Below are positions 14,145 through 26,599 of a stretch of 64,000 bases of DNA, one piece after another. Numbering within the stretch: position 1 is the stretch's first letter; the number at the start of each line of letters is the position of its first letter. A model generated the notes under the pieces. The model was given only the letters and a program-made list of their open reading frames with translations, was not told where the DNA came from and did no database searches. Both the position numbers and the translations under genes were made by a program. Where the stretch lies: positions 958,258-1,022,257 of the forward strand of contig VZTI01001686.1 in assembly GCA_013397865.1 (NCBI GenBank), read 5' to 3'. This DNA is from Struthidea cinerea. Its lineage: Eukaryota > Chordata > Aves > Passeriformes > Corcoracidae.

Positions 14145-14311
14145 TCTTCCACCCCGTCGAGTGTTCCTACTGCCACAGCGAGAGCATGATGGGGTTTCGC
14201 TACCGCTGCCAGCAGTGTCACAATTACCAGCTCTGTCAGGACTGCTTCTGGAGGGGCCATGCCAGCGGTTCCCACAGCAACCAGCACCAAATGAAAGAGT
14301 ACACGTCATGG
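14145..14311 (+). CDS. DTNA: DTNA exon: ZZ-type zinc finger
   Basis: This 167-base exon carries almost the whole ZZ domain. Counting from the Phe after the split valine, the presumed zinc ligands are Cys6, Cys9, Cys21, Cys24, Cys30, Cys33, His43 and His47: three CxxC pairs and an HxxxH, the full ZZ set with none missing. The exon reads HPVECSYCHSESMMGFRYRC, then the QLCQDCFWRGHASGSH segment, and ends MKEYTSW. Human has Gly where this sequence has the first Ser of ASGS. The acceptor is CGCACAG at 14138-14144 and the donor is GTAAGG at 14312, with a complete final codon. In dystrophin the equivalent ZZ supports beta-dystroglycan binding; in dystrobrevin its partner is less settled. Confidence 0.98.
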
Positions 14312-16756
14312 GTAAGGGAAGGCTCCTGCCTCGCTGCAGACTGCTTTGCCCTCCAGCCATCGGAGAAGCCCCCAGCCACAGCTCTGGGCAGCTGTCTGGC
14401 TTAGGGGAGCTGGGAGCCAGGCTGGCGCTTTGGATTTGTGACCCTGTCTGGGAGGCTCTGGCCCTGGGAGCCGTCAGAAGAGCGTGGAGGTGGGAATGGT
14501 TTTTTCAGGGTGAGGATCTGGGGTGCCTGTGACGGTGTGTGCCACGGTGAGGGCAGCGCAGGAGGGGCTGGCAGCAGGGCACCAGGCTCATGGCAGCTTC
14601 TCCCGTTCCCACAGGACTCACGGTAAAATCCTCACTGGCTTGCTCTGTTTGGCTACGTGTAAATGAAATGGTGAATACTTAATGCTCATTCATCAATATT
14701 TTCAGTTGAGTGGCTGCAGCATATGCGTAGCATTTGGGATGATCCTGGCACTGTAGATTTGAGCGTGGTCACAGGCTTAGATCCACAGTAGTGTTTACTA
14801 TAGAGAAAAGCTCACTTCTGTCTTTTTGTTGTTAATGAAAATAATGCAGCTCTTTTTCTAAGCTGAAAGAGAGGTATCAACAGCTGCTGGAACCTTAACC
14901 TTTTCTGAAGGGCATGAGACCCAGGGACTCAGCTTTCCGGGGACCAGAGCAAAGCCCCAGTAGAACCCCTTGGTTACAGAACATCATAGTCTTTCAGGGT
15001 TCAAATGCAGAGATCAGCAGAAAATACCTAATTAATCTCAAACCTTTCAAAAGCATATTGTTTAAAAAAAAAAAAAGAAAGTTATGCATACAGCAAAAGC
15101 TCCCATTTGCACAGTATTTCATGTTTACTTTTTAACAAAGTTCCAAAGTTTAATACTTCTAAAATGTCTGGTTTTCTGTTGATGGAACAGGCAAGGGTTA
15201 AATTGGACATGGTTTGCTCTGTATGCCAGTCATACAGCCCTGCACTGTATCCCAGCAGACCTGGGTCTGTAATTGTTTTTGTGGGTCCTAATTGCTGCTT
15301 GTTGCGTAGACACAAATGGCTGGAGTTTAGTATCTGAATACGAAAGTGCCCACTATGTAGCTCAGACTCCATTCCTAACAGCAATTTTTGCTATAAAATC
15401 CATTTTTTGCTGTAGCCAGGGAGCTGTAATTATAGGTAGGAAGTAATTGGAAAACTTAAGATTTCTGCTCAGTGGAAGACAAAAATGTGACCACATGCCT
15501 AGTGCTTTCAAATGTTTGCTTGCCAGAAACAAATGTTTTGCATCAAGTTTGAAGTTGCCTTTCTGTAGCATTCATTAGGATTTGTTCAAACCTGGTTAGC
15601 ATTCTCCATAATGCATCAGTATCGAGCTCCACATGCAGATTGGAAGTGTTCATGGGTGCAGTGGAAATCAACTGTTCTCGATTCAGAGTGAAATTGCATT
15701 TATAATGAAAGAGAAAGAGCTTGAAGTTTACATATTTAGGTTGCATTTCTCTAATAGAAATATTTCATTATGGACTTGATGACAATCATGAGTTGATGCA
15801 GGATGTGTATGCACAAATACAAAACCCTTTCTGTCAGGTTCCAGAAGGACTTTTAAATTTCAGCCTGTAGAGCTGGGTTTTGGGGAGAGGAGACAGTGTA
15901 AGGATCACTAACCCTTTTACTGGCAGAGAAGCCGAATCACAGAGAGCTGAGTTGAATTCCCTGAGAATCCCTCACACAGCCTAAAAGACACCCAAGATCT
16001 CAGAACCCTTCCTTAGAAGGGAAGTTGAGTTTACTCCTCAGCTGCATAGAGTCTCCAAACAAAGCTGGAAAGCAGACAATACTGATTGATTTTTTTTAAC
16101 TCCCTGGTGAAAATCATGCTTCTTGCACGGACCCTCCCCACCTTTTGGTGACAGTGAAAGTACGTCAGCCTCTTTTGATGCCCTGTTGCCACAATGGGCC
16201 GATTCTGTGTCTCAGATTTCCCATTGTGGTCAGTGGCCACAGGAGGTGGAAGAGAAGCTTTGTAATAGCAGCTAAACAGTACAGGGTACTGGAGGTGAGG
16301 AGGGAAATACTAGCGAGGGGAAAGAACATAGCAGCCTACTGCCTGGCCCACATCTAGGAGGGAAATTCGGTGTATCTGTAGGGACAGGCATATTCAGATC
16401 TGTCCTCCTTGCACTCCCAAGCTAGTGAGGTACAAGCCAGCACCAGTCCAGGTGACACAAACTGTGCTCTTCTTCGTTCAACACTGCCTGAGTGCAGCAT
16501 TGCAAAAAAGCCCTGGCAACTGTCCCTATAGATACACGCCCCAGCCTGCTCTAAAGGCCGCTGAAGATAAGAGTAATCTTTCCCCAAACCAGCACTTTTT
16601 GCCTTAGCAGACTCTCTGCGTGGGAGGGGGGCAAGGGGGATGTCAGTCCATAGGTACATGAGCTGTTAGAGCTTCCTGTTGTTTTGTGCTTCCTATAGCA
16701 GAAACAGTATGCACCTTACTTGTCCAGATTACCTCTACCTTCCTTGTTCCTCCCAG
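14312..16756 (+). other. Intron
   Basis: A 2.4-kb intron. Its first 300 bases are comparatively GC-rich. An A run of about 13 bases lies near 15063-15075, and a purine strand of clustered G runs (GGG, six G, five G) lies at about 16623-16639, some 120 bases before the next exon. No transposon or second gene recognised. Confidence 0.85.
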
Positions 16757-16881
16757 AAATCACCTGCTAAGAAGCTAACTAATGCACTTAGCAAGTCTTT
16801 AAGCTGTGCTTCCAGCCGTGAACCTTTGCACCCAATGTTCCCTGACCAGCCTGAAAAACCTCTAAACCTGGCTCATATTGT
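16757..16881 (+). CDS. DTNA: DTNA exon: linker after ZZ finger
   Basis: This 125-base exon starts on a codon boundary and encodes KSPAKKLTNALSKSLSCASS, then REPLHPMFPDQPEKPLNLAH and Ile. Its last two bases, GT, begin a codon completed by either the 9-base microexon or the PPRP exon. This segment separates alpha from beta dystrobrevin. The acceptor is TCCCAG ending at 16756 and the donor is GTAAGT at 16882. The codon is valine either way (GTA with the microexon, GTG without), so splicing choice leaves this residue unchanged. Confidence 0.97.
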
Positions 16882-19800
16882 GTAAGTATCTGTGTGCTGT
16901 AGACAAAGTAAGCTTTGTTGTAGGAGTTGCTTGCACCAAGTGTGGATACTACAGCTCTGAACACAGCAGGAGGCAGATGTGGCTCGTCCAGCTCAATGCA
17001 TCACAAGTGCAAATTTGCTGGCAGGGGTATTCAGTGTGATAGTGCTCTTCTGGTGTGACTTCACTTGAAGAATCAATGGAATAAATACATACAGTCAAAT
17101 ACTGGGGCACAACATTGGAATGTCCCCATTCTCCTCAAGAGATGTCCATGCAATTTCATGGAGTTTCAGCACTTGGGATGTATTGATGCTGAGAACATCA
17201 GTTCTGTCGTCTAGAGACTCTTAACTTCAGTGTATCACAGGTATGTCTTGACACAAGGCACCAGAGAAAATTTTGTCAAGTTTTGTCGAAACGGGTGTGA
17301 GAGTTCACACTGACTTCAGTGAAGCTGTGGCTTCACCCAGCCCTGAAGAATTGTGTGAGTCTGCATAAAAAGTGTGTCTTGAACTGCCAAGTCACTTGAA
17401 AAGAGTCTATTATCCTTATGTTTTGAATTGTTGAGAAAGCAAGATTATTTTTTGGTATAGTAGCATGTCACTACTTTTTTTCTGCAGGAGTCAAGAAACC
17501 CAAAGCAGAAAGAAAATGTATTTGTACAGGGGAAAGTAGCACTTTGGATGGGTTTTTTTCTAAAGATGTCCACTACCCATAGTGGCAGTCACTCAGATTT
17601 TCTCATTTAAAATATCAACTTGGCTTACCTTTGCTTCCTGGGTCCTTAATAAAAAAAAAGGGGGTGAAAACCATTAAATTTCCCATAAAATTAAGGAAAA
17701 ATCAAGACACTGGTTGGAAGAAAGGTACAAAGAAATTAACTTGGAAAAAATATTCAAAAAATACTGTCTTTAAAGTATTTCTCTTATTCTGGTATATTTC
17801 TTAAGAAAATATCTTTCTTAAACATGTTCTCAGGGCTCCTGACTGAAGTCTTTCCGGCAGCAGCTATTAGAATTGCATTTACGTGCTGCATATCTGTGTT
17901 ACTGGCTGCTGGAACTGTTCTAGTCTGTAATTATTATATGTATTTCCCTTTCTCCATCCTGAATATTTGTATGTAGCATCTCTAAGGGCAAGGGCATACC
18001 AGCCATTGTGGGCTGTGCAGCACCTGGACAGTTCACCAAACCTGCCTGACATTTTAAGGATAAATCAGGCTGATGGTCTTCCTTATGTGGTTATAGCAGA
18101 ACTTCTTCAAGGTGTAAGAGAGTGCTGTGGTCTTCAGAGACAAGGTGCCTCTGACAGATACAGAGTGCCAAATCCCTGTCACACTCAATTGTCAGTTAAA
18201 ACCCCTGCACCTCTTTATGGAAGAGTGCTGGGAGGATGTTGTTCTTCTGAAGAAATGATCCGCAGTTGGATCTGCTGAGCTCCCTCTCTGCTGTGCCTGG
18301 CCCTGCTGGCAAGTCAGGGATAATTTCACAGGGCAGATTTTGGCCATCCTTAAGGGAAATGGAGAGAGACAGAGAGCTTGAAACTAAAAGAGAAGCCTCT
18401 GTTCCCTGTTGGCTGGGGGATCTTGAAGGCCTGGGGATATGTCAGGATATAAAAGATAGGGAAAACTGGGCTACTGTGAATGGATTAAATGCATTTAGGC
18501 AAGGCAAGGGGAAGGTACCATAATTAAGTAGGAACTGATCCAAATCTTTGCTGTGAAATTAACACCTTCCCTTATTCCTAAATATACAGACAATTTAGAG
18601 TGATGGGAAGTGAGAACAAACCACCATCTATCTATTCTGTTTTATGACAATTTCTCTTTATTCATAGATTGATGGTAATATAACTTGGCAATATATATTG
18701 GCTATAATGATGCATGAGTGAAAAACCTGTAAGTTGTGGAGGTATCATCATCTACAGCATAATTCACACAAATTAACTGAGGGGAGAGGTGTGCTACAGA
18801 ACCTCATCAAGAATATCTTCCCACTGATGCGATTTTTATTTTTAAACATAAGGGAAGTTGAGAGAAACAGCTCTGGGCAGGAATCCAGGCAAAAAGGGGT
18901 TTACATGTGCATTAGATGGAAGAATTTTGGCAACAAAACAGTATCCTTTTCTTAGCTTCTAGCTTAAATGGGGACAAGTGCTCCCTTCATTACTATAGAG
19001 ACTTTCCTTTTGATTATTCTTCCACCTTTGACTGGCACCAGACAGAAAGACTGCATGGGTTGTTTGTTTTACTAGTGCCACACAAAATTTTGAATTAAGC
19101 AAGAAATACATCTAAGGCTTCATCTAGAGAGGTAGTTATCAAGATGTCATAAAACTGATGGTAGAACTCCTCCCACTGATGGAAGGGTCATTTTTCCTCT
19201 CTGTACATAAGAATAGCAACATGAAAGGAAGTCCAGACTGCAGAGATGAAAAATGGCATGGCCAACGCATCATGGAGGTATTTTTCAAATCCGTTATGCG
19301 TTGGCCTGACTTCATTTCCATCTTAAGCCTGTGGGAGTATTATTTTTGACATCAGTGTAAACAGGTTAGAGCAGCCTGGAGCACTCTGGAAAATTCCTCC
19401 TATTTAATTTGTTTTATTACTGTGGATATATGTTGTGCCATAGCATGCCTTTATTATATAGGGTATTTCAATAGCAGTAAGTGTTTTCTGTCTCCTTGAG
19501 GACAGTTAATTCAGTATCAGTAGCTCACTTCTATCAGAAAGCTTAATCACTCACTTTCAGGAGTTTAAAAATAACCTCAGAAAGATATAATTTATAGTCA
19601 ATAGCTGAGTTTTCCTTTGCTTTACAATAAAGTCTATTGTGCTTGTCTTACCACATCACACAATTCTGTGTGTTTGAACATCTATTTGATATTCAAGTGG
19701 AACCTGAGGACTGTGACAGTGGGCATCAGCCTTTAAGAAACTTGCCATGGGAGAGCTCCAGTTTAGTTTAATACCATTTTCTTCTTTATAAGAGTTGACA

Positions 19801-20037
19801 AACTAATGCTAATTACAAAACCTTAGCAAAGCCTTGGAGTTTAAAGACGTTTGTACACAAGAGTAACTTTGCTTATGTAAACAGGTTAATGACCCTTTAT
19901 GTATAGAGACTCTCATGCTTTTTGCAGAATCAGGGTCATAAGAATGGAGTGTGTCCAATGTATTACTTAGATCATATACATATTAAACTGACAATTTAAT
20001 TAATTATCTCTTTTCCGTTTTATTCTGCCTGCAAAAG
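16882..20037 (+). other. Intron before the 9-base microexon
   Basis: A 3.2-kb intron, AT-rich in its second half. It contains an 8-base inverted repeat around TTAAGAAA/TTTCTTAA near 17800-17821 and a perfect 11-base inverted repeat at 19260-19306 (listed separately). The last 30 bases are a strong pyrimidine tract ending GCAAAAG. No repeat family recognised. Confidence 0.85.
19260..19306. repeat. Perfect 11-bp inverted repeat with 25-base loop
   Basis: GGCCAACGCAT at 19260-19270 is exactly mirrored by ATGCGTTGGCC at 19296-19306. It contains CpG in an otherwise CpG-poor intron. No target-site duplication or transposase remnant is evident, so its origin is unknown. Confidence 0.6.
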
Positions 20038-20046
20038 AGATACTTG
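20038..20046 (+). CDS. DTNA: DTNA 9-base microexon (Asp-Thr-Trp insert)
   Basis: AGATACTTG is bounded by a pyrimidine-rich tract ending GCAAAAG (20031-20037) and a consensus donor GTGAGT at 20047. Joined to GT from the exon ending at 16881 and G from the exon starting at 21488, it reads GTA GAT ACT TGG, that is Val-Asp-Thr-Trp, before Pro-Pro-Arg-Pro. Human isoforms of alpha-dystrobrevin carry precisely this Asp-Thr-Trp insert at this position (from memory). Inclusion or skipping keeps frame because 9 is divisible by three. Its length puts it below the reach of ordinary gene finders. Such microexons are often regulated by tissue-specific splicing factors; that part is inference. Confidence 0.9.
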
Positions 20047-21487
20047 GTGAGTATTTTTCTTCTTTAGTACGTTTGTTGGAGGAAAAGCTTGGAAAAAGTG
20101 TGATAATCTCAGTATTACCAAAAAAAATAACATCAAACACTTCTTTATAAGTACATGGAAGACAAAGGACTGCTTCTCAAATTCATGACTGATCAGAACT
20201 GGAGGTTTTCATGTGGTTCTGCAGATGCAGGGTTAGGTTAAAACTATATTTTTGTATAAATAAATAACACTTGATGTCCTACCTCTTTCTGTTCACAGTT
20301 TTAAACTTCTCAAAATCAGTGTGGCATTATCATGCTGAGAAATTCATTTGGATTTTTCAAGTACCATAGATTTGCCTGTTTTATAACAAGTTACAGGACA
20401 AAATACATAGTCATAGTTCACTTCTATGCAGAACTGGCTTTCTTGCAAATGCTTTGGTTGACCAGTTGTCTTGCACAATTGGAGCCCAGTGAATATTTTG
20501 CAGATGGCTGCTATATTTTGATTTGCACATCTGCAGAATTCAAAATGCAAGATAGGCCTTCCACAGAGCCTGAAGGGAATATTAACCAATTTGAGGTCTG
20601 AATTGTATGTGGCTTCAGATTCTGCTCATACCGGATTGAAAGCCCTGTGATTTTAGTAACATACCTTTTATTTGTTCCTGAGCAGGTGGATCTTTTGCCC
20701 AATGTTGCATAAGAAGTCTGCTAAGAAGGGGAAATTTCTCCTTAATGGATACAGAAGGATAAAATTATACACAGATTATTTTTAAGAGCAGACAGTAAAA
20801 GAAAGCGGAGGAAAATTCCTTCTTGTTTCGTTTTTTGTAAAAGCAGGAAATAAAGAATGCAATAATAAAATCATCATTACTAATGGGTCCTCTTGAACTA
20901 AATACTTACTCTAAATTTTGACTTGGGGGTTTGATATACCGGCTAAAAAGCTTTGCTGTCAAAGTTTAGTTCTGCATGTATTTTCTGGGATGCTGAGGGC
21001 TTGGGTACACCGTGGTCACTACGTGGATGTGGTAGCATGGAGCTTAGCACCAGGGATAACTTCATGAAAAGACGTGTCATTTATTGGCAGTTCCCCCCTG
21101 CAGACCTCCATGCTGCCACAGAGAACTGACTGCCAGTGCTCATCCTGGCTGGTTGAAAGCAGGGACTGCACCCTGGACTGTTGCCTCTGGAAAGGAGCAA
21201 TGGCATAGTGGCTATTCTGCCAAAGCAGGGGAAAAAATCAAGCAGGTTGCTTAAAACTCACCTCAGAACACACAAAGGCATTAATTCCCTCCATGCCTAA
21301 GTACCAGTGTATTTTTATCAACTTCTTAAAACCACAGCATCTATGATTTGGAACTATTGCTACGTAAAGCAGAAGATGCCAGTTGCAGTGTTACTTAAAA
21401 CAAGCTCATTCTGTTCTGCATAAATACTGTTGCTGATGGAGGGGGTTTTGGTGCAAAATTGATGCAGCTGGATATTTTGCCTTTCAG
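20047..21487 (+). other. Intron between microexon and PPRP exon
   Basis: A 1.4-kb intron from GTGAGT to TTTGCCTTTCAG. Nothing but unique sequence recognised. Confidence 0.88.
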
Positions 21488-21568
21488 GCCCCCCCGACCT
21501 GTAACCAGCATGAACGACACACTCTTCTCCCATTCTGTTCCCTCAGGAAGTCCCTTTGCAAACAGAAG
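21488..21568 (+). CDS. DTNA: DTNA exon: PPRP linker, last common exon before vr3
   Basis: This 81-base exon encodes PPRPVTSMNDTLFSHSVPSG followed by SPFANR. Its first G completes the preceding split codon; its last two bases, AG, begin a serine or similar codon. Human has ITR where this sequence has ANR. The acceptor is CTTTCAG ending at 21487 and the donor is GTGAGT at 21569. Reading through the donor meets TGA after a single arginine codon (21570-21572), noteworthy because the short alpha-DB3 isoform of mammals ends close to this position. Confidence 0.95.
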
Positions 21569-24276
21569 GTGAGTTCTTATCCTTATTTATATCAAACAAT
21601 TATATGATAGTGGTGGAAGTTTCAATTTTCAGTTCCCTCACAGGGGTAAAAAAAACCCAAACCCTCTCACAAAGTAAAATCAAGAGACATGAGCAGAGAA
21701 ATGCCTTGGTTAATTTGGACTGATACTCAGACATCTGAACAGAGAGCTGGGGTTAAGGCACCTCAAGCTCCCCACAGCAGAGCACTGAATTTGAGCTCTC
21801 ACTTGAACTATTCTGACCCACTAAAATGTGCTCACATGCAACCCGGGCACCCTCCCATAGGGACAATGGCTGGTGAAGAAGCCATTTTGTAACAGCACTA
21901 TGGGAATAGGAAGTGGGATGTGCCATTGCCTGCTGGGAATGCCTGCATCATACTGCAAGATACGGATGAACAAAGAGAAAATGTCTTCATACTCGCAAGA
22001 TATAGCAAGACATCCTCTCCCCTGTTAAACCACTCTGATTTTCATTAAAGGCTACAAGGGAGAAGGAGTAGTCTTGGAATGTGGTGACAGACCCTTCAGT
22101 AAACAAGCCAGGGAAGTCTCATCAGAAACATTAATCCCAAAGAGGAGGCACTTGCAGGTGACTGTGTACATTTTGACTCAGTATTTTGGCTCATCCAGCC
22201 AAAATATTTGTGTAGCATTTGCTGGCTGTCTGACCCAATATATGTAAGCCTACAAATGTACATAGGTAAGAAGGTGGCAGGAAAATAACTTCCTGCTGTC
22301 TTAGGGAAGATGAGCAATGTGTCTTCCTTGGGTGCATTTTATTGCTTGATTCCTGTTGTGTGTGTCAGTGCTTCAGCATTCCCAAATGACTAAACGCAAT
22401 CTCTGGGTATGCACAGCTACATATTTTAACACCAAAATTGAAACCAAACCTGCAGTGTACACTGCAAAGTCAGAGTAAAGATGGTTTACTACTTCTTTGA
22501 TTTATGAATTTTGTTACCACGAGCTGTAAACTGTAAATTCTCAGTGTTATCTTAGTGCAAGTGGGTGTGACTGAGATGCTTTTCGAAAGCCAGTCCCAAA
22601 GCAGCCCCCAAGGCCAGATTTGCTGCCTGTACAGAGAGACTGCAAATGCAGATTCATTTCTGTTGTTGGAATATATGGGGGTTTATGTGCAAGGCAGGGT
22701 GATGTATTTGTAGCCTCTCCAGGAGAGGTCATTAAGAGCAGCGCTCTGTAGGAGTGTTGCTCATGCTTCTGTTTATTCCCAGGAAGTCCCTGTGCTCGAT
22801 CAACAGAAGTGTACTTTGCTCCTTAGGCCAGGAACCTACAGTAACACTCACAGCACTGTCACCTGTGCTGCTTGTCTTCCTTTGCATGTAAAACATACTT
22901 GATTATTTTACTTTTGTCTTCTTTAGTAACTGACTGTCTTTAACTATCAGGGTTAAACATACAGGCTTCCTCAGCTGTTAGAATTCCTTTTTTTTTCTAG
23001 GAAACACTCCTTGATGAGAGTCCTCTGAAGGCAGGTGGTAGTACCACCCCTCTCAAGCATAGGTACCCAGACTTCCTTATAAGTGGATAGTGTGACATCC
23101 CTGTACAGTTCAAAGTTTCCATGATGCAGCAGTCATTCTGGCTCTTTTAGAGTTAACTGTACCCTGATATGTAAGATAATTGCATTGATTGTATATTAGA
23201 AGTTCTTTAACTTTTGTTTCATTGATGTAGCAGGATTTTAGGAGTTTGACAGCTTATTCTCACCATTTTTATTTTCACCTTTTACAAATTTAGTTTGCAT
23301 CTTTTTATTGGAAAGAAAAAGCACCCTACAAACAGCCAAGTCAGTATTCTTTCTAAATAAATTTGATTTGTTGTCTCAAATCCTCTCTGAACACTCTCCT
23401 CTCTGTGTACTCTCTTTGAGGTATTAACAAGCTTTCATTGTTTGAATCATTCAGGTTACTTGGGGGTATAAATGCAGCCAGTCCTGTGGCTGATGAGCAT
23501 TCTCTTATAAAGCAGTATGTAAATCAGCTTCACAACAATTCACGGTCAGTATGAGAGCACTAACCTACTAACCGCAGTAGTTCTGTAGCTCATGCACTAA
23601 ATCATTAGCAATTCTGCTAAACCACTCAAAATGTTCTTTAAGGAAGGCTCTTATGGGATAGAGGGTTTCTGTGGCTCTAATTAGTCTTTTGAATAGACTT
23701 CCTGCTGGCTGTGGGCTTTGCCAACTTCTCTTGCTTCTGCGCAGCACAAGTCTTTCATTTTACCCCTTCACATAGGATTAATGTTCATGTGCCTAGTGGA
23801 AGTTGGAAACATTGCTTTTGAAAACTGAGAAAACTACACCTTTATGGTTCCATCATCAGTGTAGGAGTTGCCTGTTGTGTTCTTAACCGAGGAATGAAAG
23901 AGGCTTGCACAAAAGCCTGGAAATGACTCCAGGTCTCACAGCCAGCCTCCTCTGCCACAGCTCTCGCTGTGGGTGGTTGCTGTTCTGCCGTTAGTGCCGC
24001 TTGCCAATAACCCTCCCCAGACCCCTCAGCTTTGCTTGTCAAAATGACCACAGGAAAGGCGGATCTAAGTCCTACTGAAGCTAATGAAAACTTCCCATTT
24101 ACGTAGTGAGCACTGGATTTGGACCCATGCCTCTCGTTGCTGCACCCTTTTTCCAGCATTCCCTCACATCTCAGTGACCTAAAGGAAGATCCTGTTTCGT
24201 TCTGCATAAAAAAAATACACAATTGCATAAGAACGGTTTCCCCATCTTTTTTAATGTGGAGTGTAATATCCTTTCC

Positions 24277-24291
24277 TTTTTTTTTTTTTTT
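24277..24291. repeat. T15 homopolymer
   Basis: Fifteen consecutive T residues in the long intron before vr3. No retroelement body recognised beside it. Confidence 0.9.
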
Positions 24292-26599
24292 GTTATTAAT
24301 CCATGAGCATTAACTATAATTCAGTAAGAATTATAGATACCAAGGTACTTTTCTGCTAAATGCCAAGGTACTCAATCTGGGTTAGACTAATAACAGTATC
24401 TTCATTCATTCTTTTAAGTTTTACTGTTACTATCGCCCTGGGAAAATCAGGCCTCATTAGTGGAAGCTCATCCCCTTGTACATCAGAGAAACAGACTTTG
24501 ATGGCTCTGTTTGCAATTGTGCTGATTTTATATTAAATACTCCATTCTTCATAACAGGAAGAGTGAAAACTCAGAGTAAAATTTCTAGCTGGATGTAATC
24601 AACACTAAAAGCTCTGCTGGCTGTGTTTTCACTGCAGATAACTTATGGTTGCTTTAATTTGCGTTGCAGTCTAGTCCAGAGGTTTCAGATAGCTTTAAGT
24701 GAAGTTTTTATGTAATTTGAATGTTTATTCAAAGGAGAATTGGCAGAGAATGTCATTCATAGCATTCCCACGGTATTTATTTCAGCTACTTGTGTTCACA
24801 GAAGAACATAGCCGTTCCAACCAGTTTCTCCCTGTAGCAGCAAATGCTGAATTCAGCACACCAGCTCATTCTGCTGCTGGAAATGGATAACATCTCCTAA
24901 GTTCAGCACACTACCATCTTTATTTCTGGATTCATGGGTGAAAGCTGGAAATTAACTGGGAAGATGGACAATCTTGTTAGAGGAAAGATCTTTGATAATT
25001 GGTAAATACAGTGACAAATTGCACAGAACAGCTGAAAGGAGATGGAACTGTATATACTATTTACAGTTTAATTGCATCTGAAGCACAGATTTTGGGTGGG
25101 TACACAATTACTCCAAAGCTCAAAGGAAGTTGGCTTCAGGCTTTCCCTACGATGCTTTTTAATTTCTTCAAACTGCTTTAGAATCAAAGTCCACTTAAAA
25201 TTTCTGTGCTTGTTTGCTTAGTTTGAGCCAGCAAGTCCATAAGAGAGCTTTAATGAGGTGGCTGGCTTAGCAATTACAAGCACCTTTCTTCTAAATGTAT
25301 ACAGTGTGGGAATTGGTATCAACAATATGCTCTGTACAGCTCAAGAGCAGCTTTAAAGCACTCGTGTTAGAAAAGAAGAAACAGAAAAGTCTGTGATCTT
25401 CTCCCAAATACCGAATCATGGTCATTTGCTGTGTTGACAGCTAACGTGATTAAAACCACAAGGCCTGTAATTCTTTTGCTGTAGCTAATATTCAGAGGTT
25501 TTTCTCTCATTTGTTTTTGCAACTTCTGATGGCCTAGAGGGCAGCAGAACAAGGGAATATTACTGCAGAGTAGGTAAGGCCCCTGCAAACCCAATGAATT
25601 GGGTATGTTACATCAAAACAAGCAAACTGAGCATTATAGAAACTTTTGTCCAGTCAAGAGAAATAACTCTATACCCTGAATTAATGTTTTCTTCCTTATT
25701 TGAGTACTTCTGTTCCCCAGCTGCAGTCTGTCATGCTGATTTAAAGTATATAGCTGCCGTAGTAATGGGTACAATCTCCTACTCTTTCTTAATAAATGTT
25801 TTCTTTAAGCTATTGAATTATTGAGCTTAGGTAGGATAAGATGAAATAGAATATTTTTTCTTGCATTTTTCTCAGCCCCCCTCCACAGCTAATGCATTTA
25901 GTTCTTCTAAAGGAGTAATAACTGGGAATAAATGGTGTGATGCAGCACATTCTGGTGAACTTGAAATGACTTGGCAATTGTGTGATAGATAGAAAGAATG
26001 CACTAGGATATCAGATACCCATAGCCAAGGAGGAATTGAGTCTTACTTAATGCTGAGTCAGACTGGCTGGTGCCTTTTTTGAACTCCACATAAAGTTGAA
26101 GGAATTGGATGTCCTACCTGGACATAGCAAGACATTAGGCCAAATTTCTAGACAACAACTAACTTGGAGCAAAACATGCTGGTTGCTGCTGTTCTCCATG
26201 TTTCTGTCTCGAAGGAGCACGGTAGACTTCAACTGCGTGTTGTCTTTGCATGTTGTTTTCAGAACAAGATGAGAGTCCTTATTTCATCAGCAATATTCTA
26301 CCTGGCTAAAGGAAAGGTTAATATGTTTAATTGTTTAGTAGCCAGGTAGACACTAATGAGGGCAGAACATTTACACCAATGTTGTTAGGTCTACATCTTT
26401 ATAGACATCTGCTCATGATTGGAAGGTTTGTCTCTAAATTGGGATGGGGAAGCATTATTTGGCATCTTACAAGATGTTCCATTTTAGCAGGAATATATCT
26501 TTAAAATGTCTGTTCCATTTGGAAACTCACCGTGGCCAAAACGATCTCTGAAGTATTAACTGTATTTTGGGAATACGTGGAGGGTGTAGGAAGATATGG

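Noticed and set aside
14077..14532. 151-codon plus-strand frame overlapping the ZZ exon
   Set aside because: It is a shifted frame of the exon plus GC-richer intron; the true frame carries the zinc-ligand cysteines.
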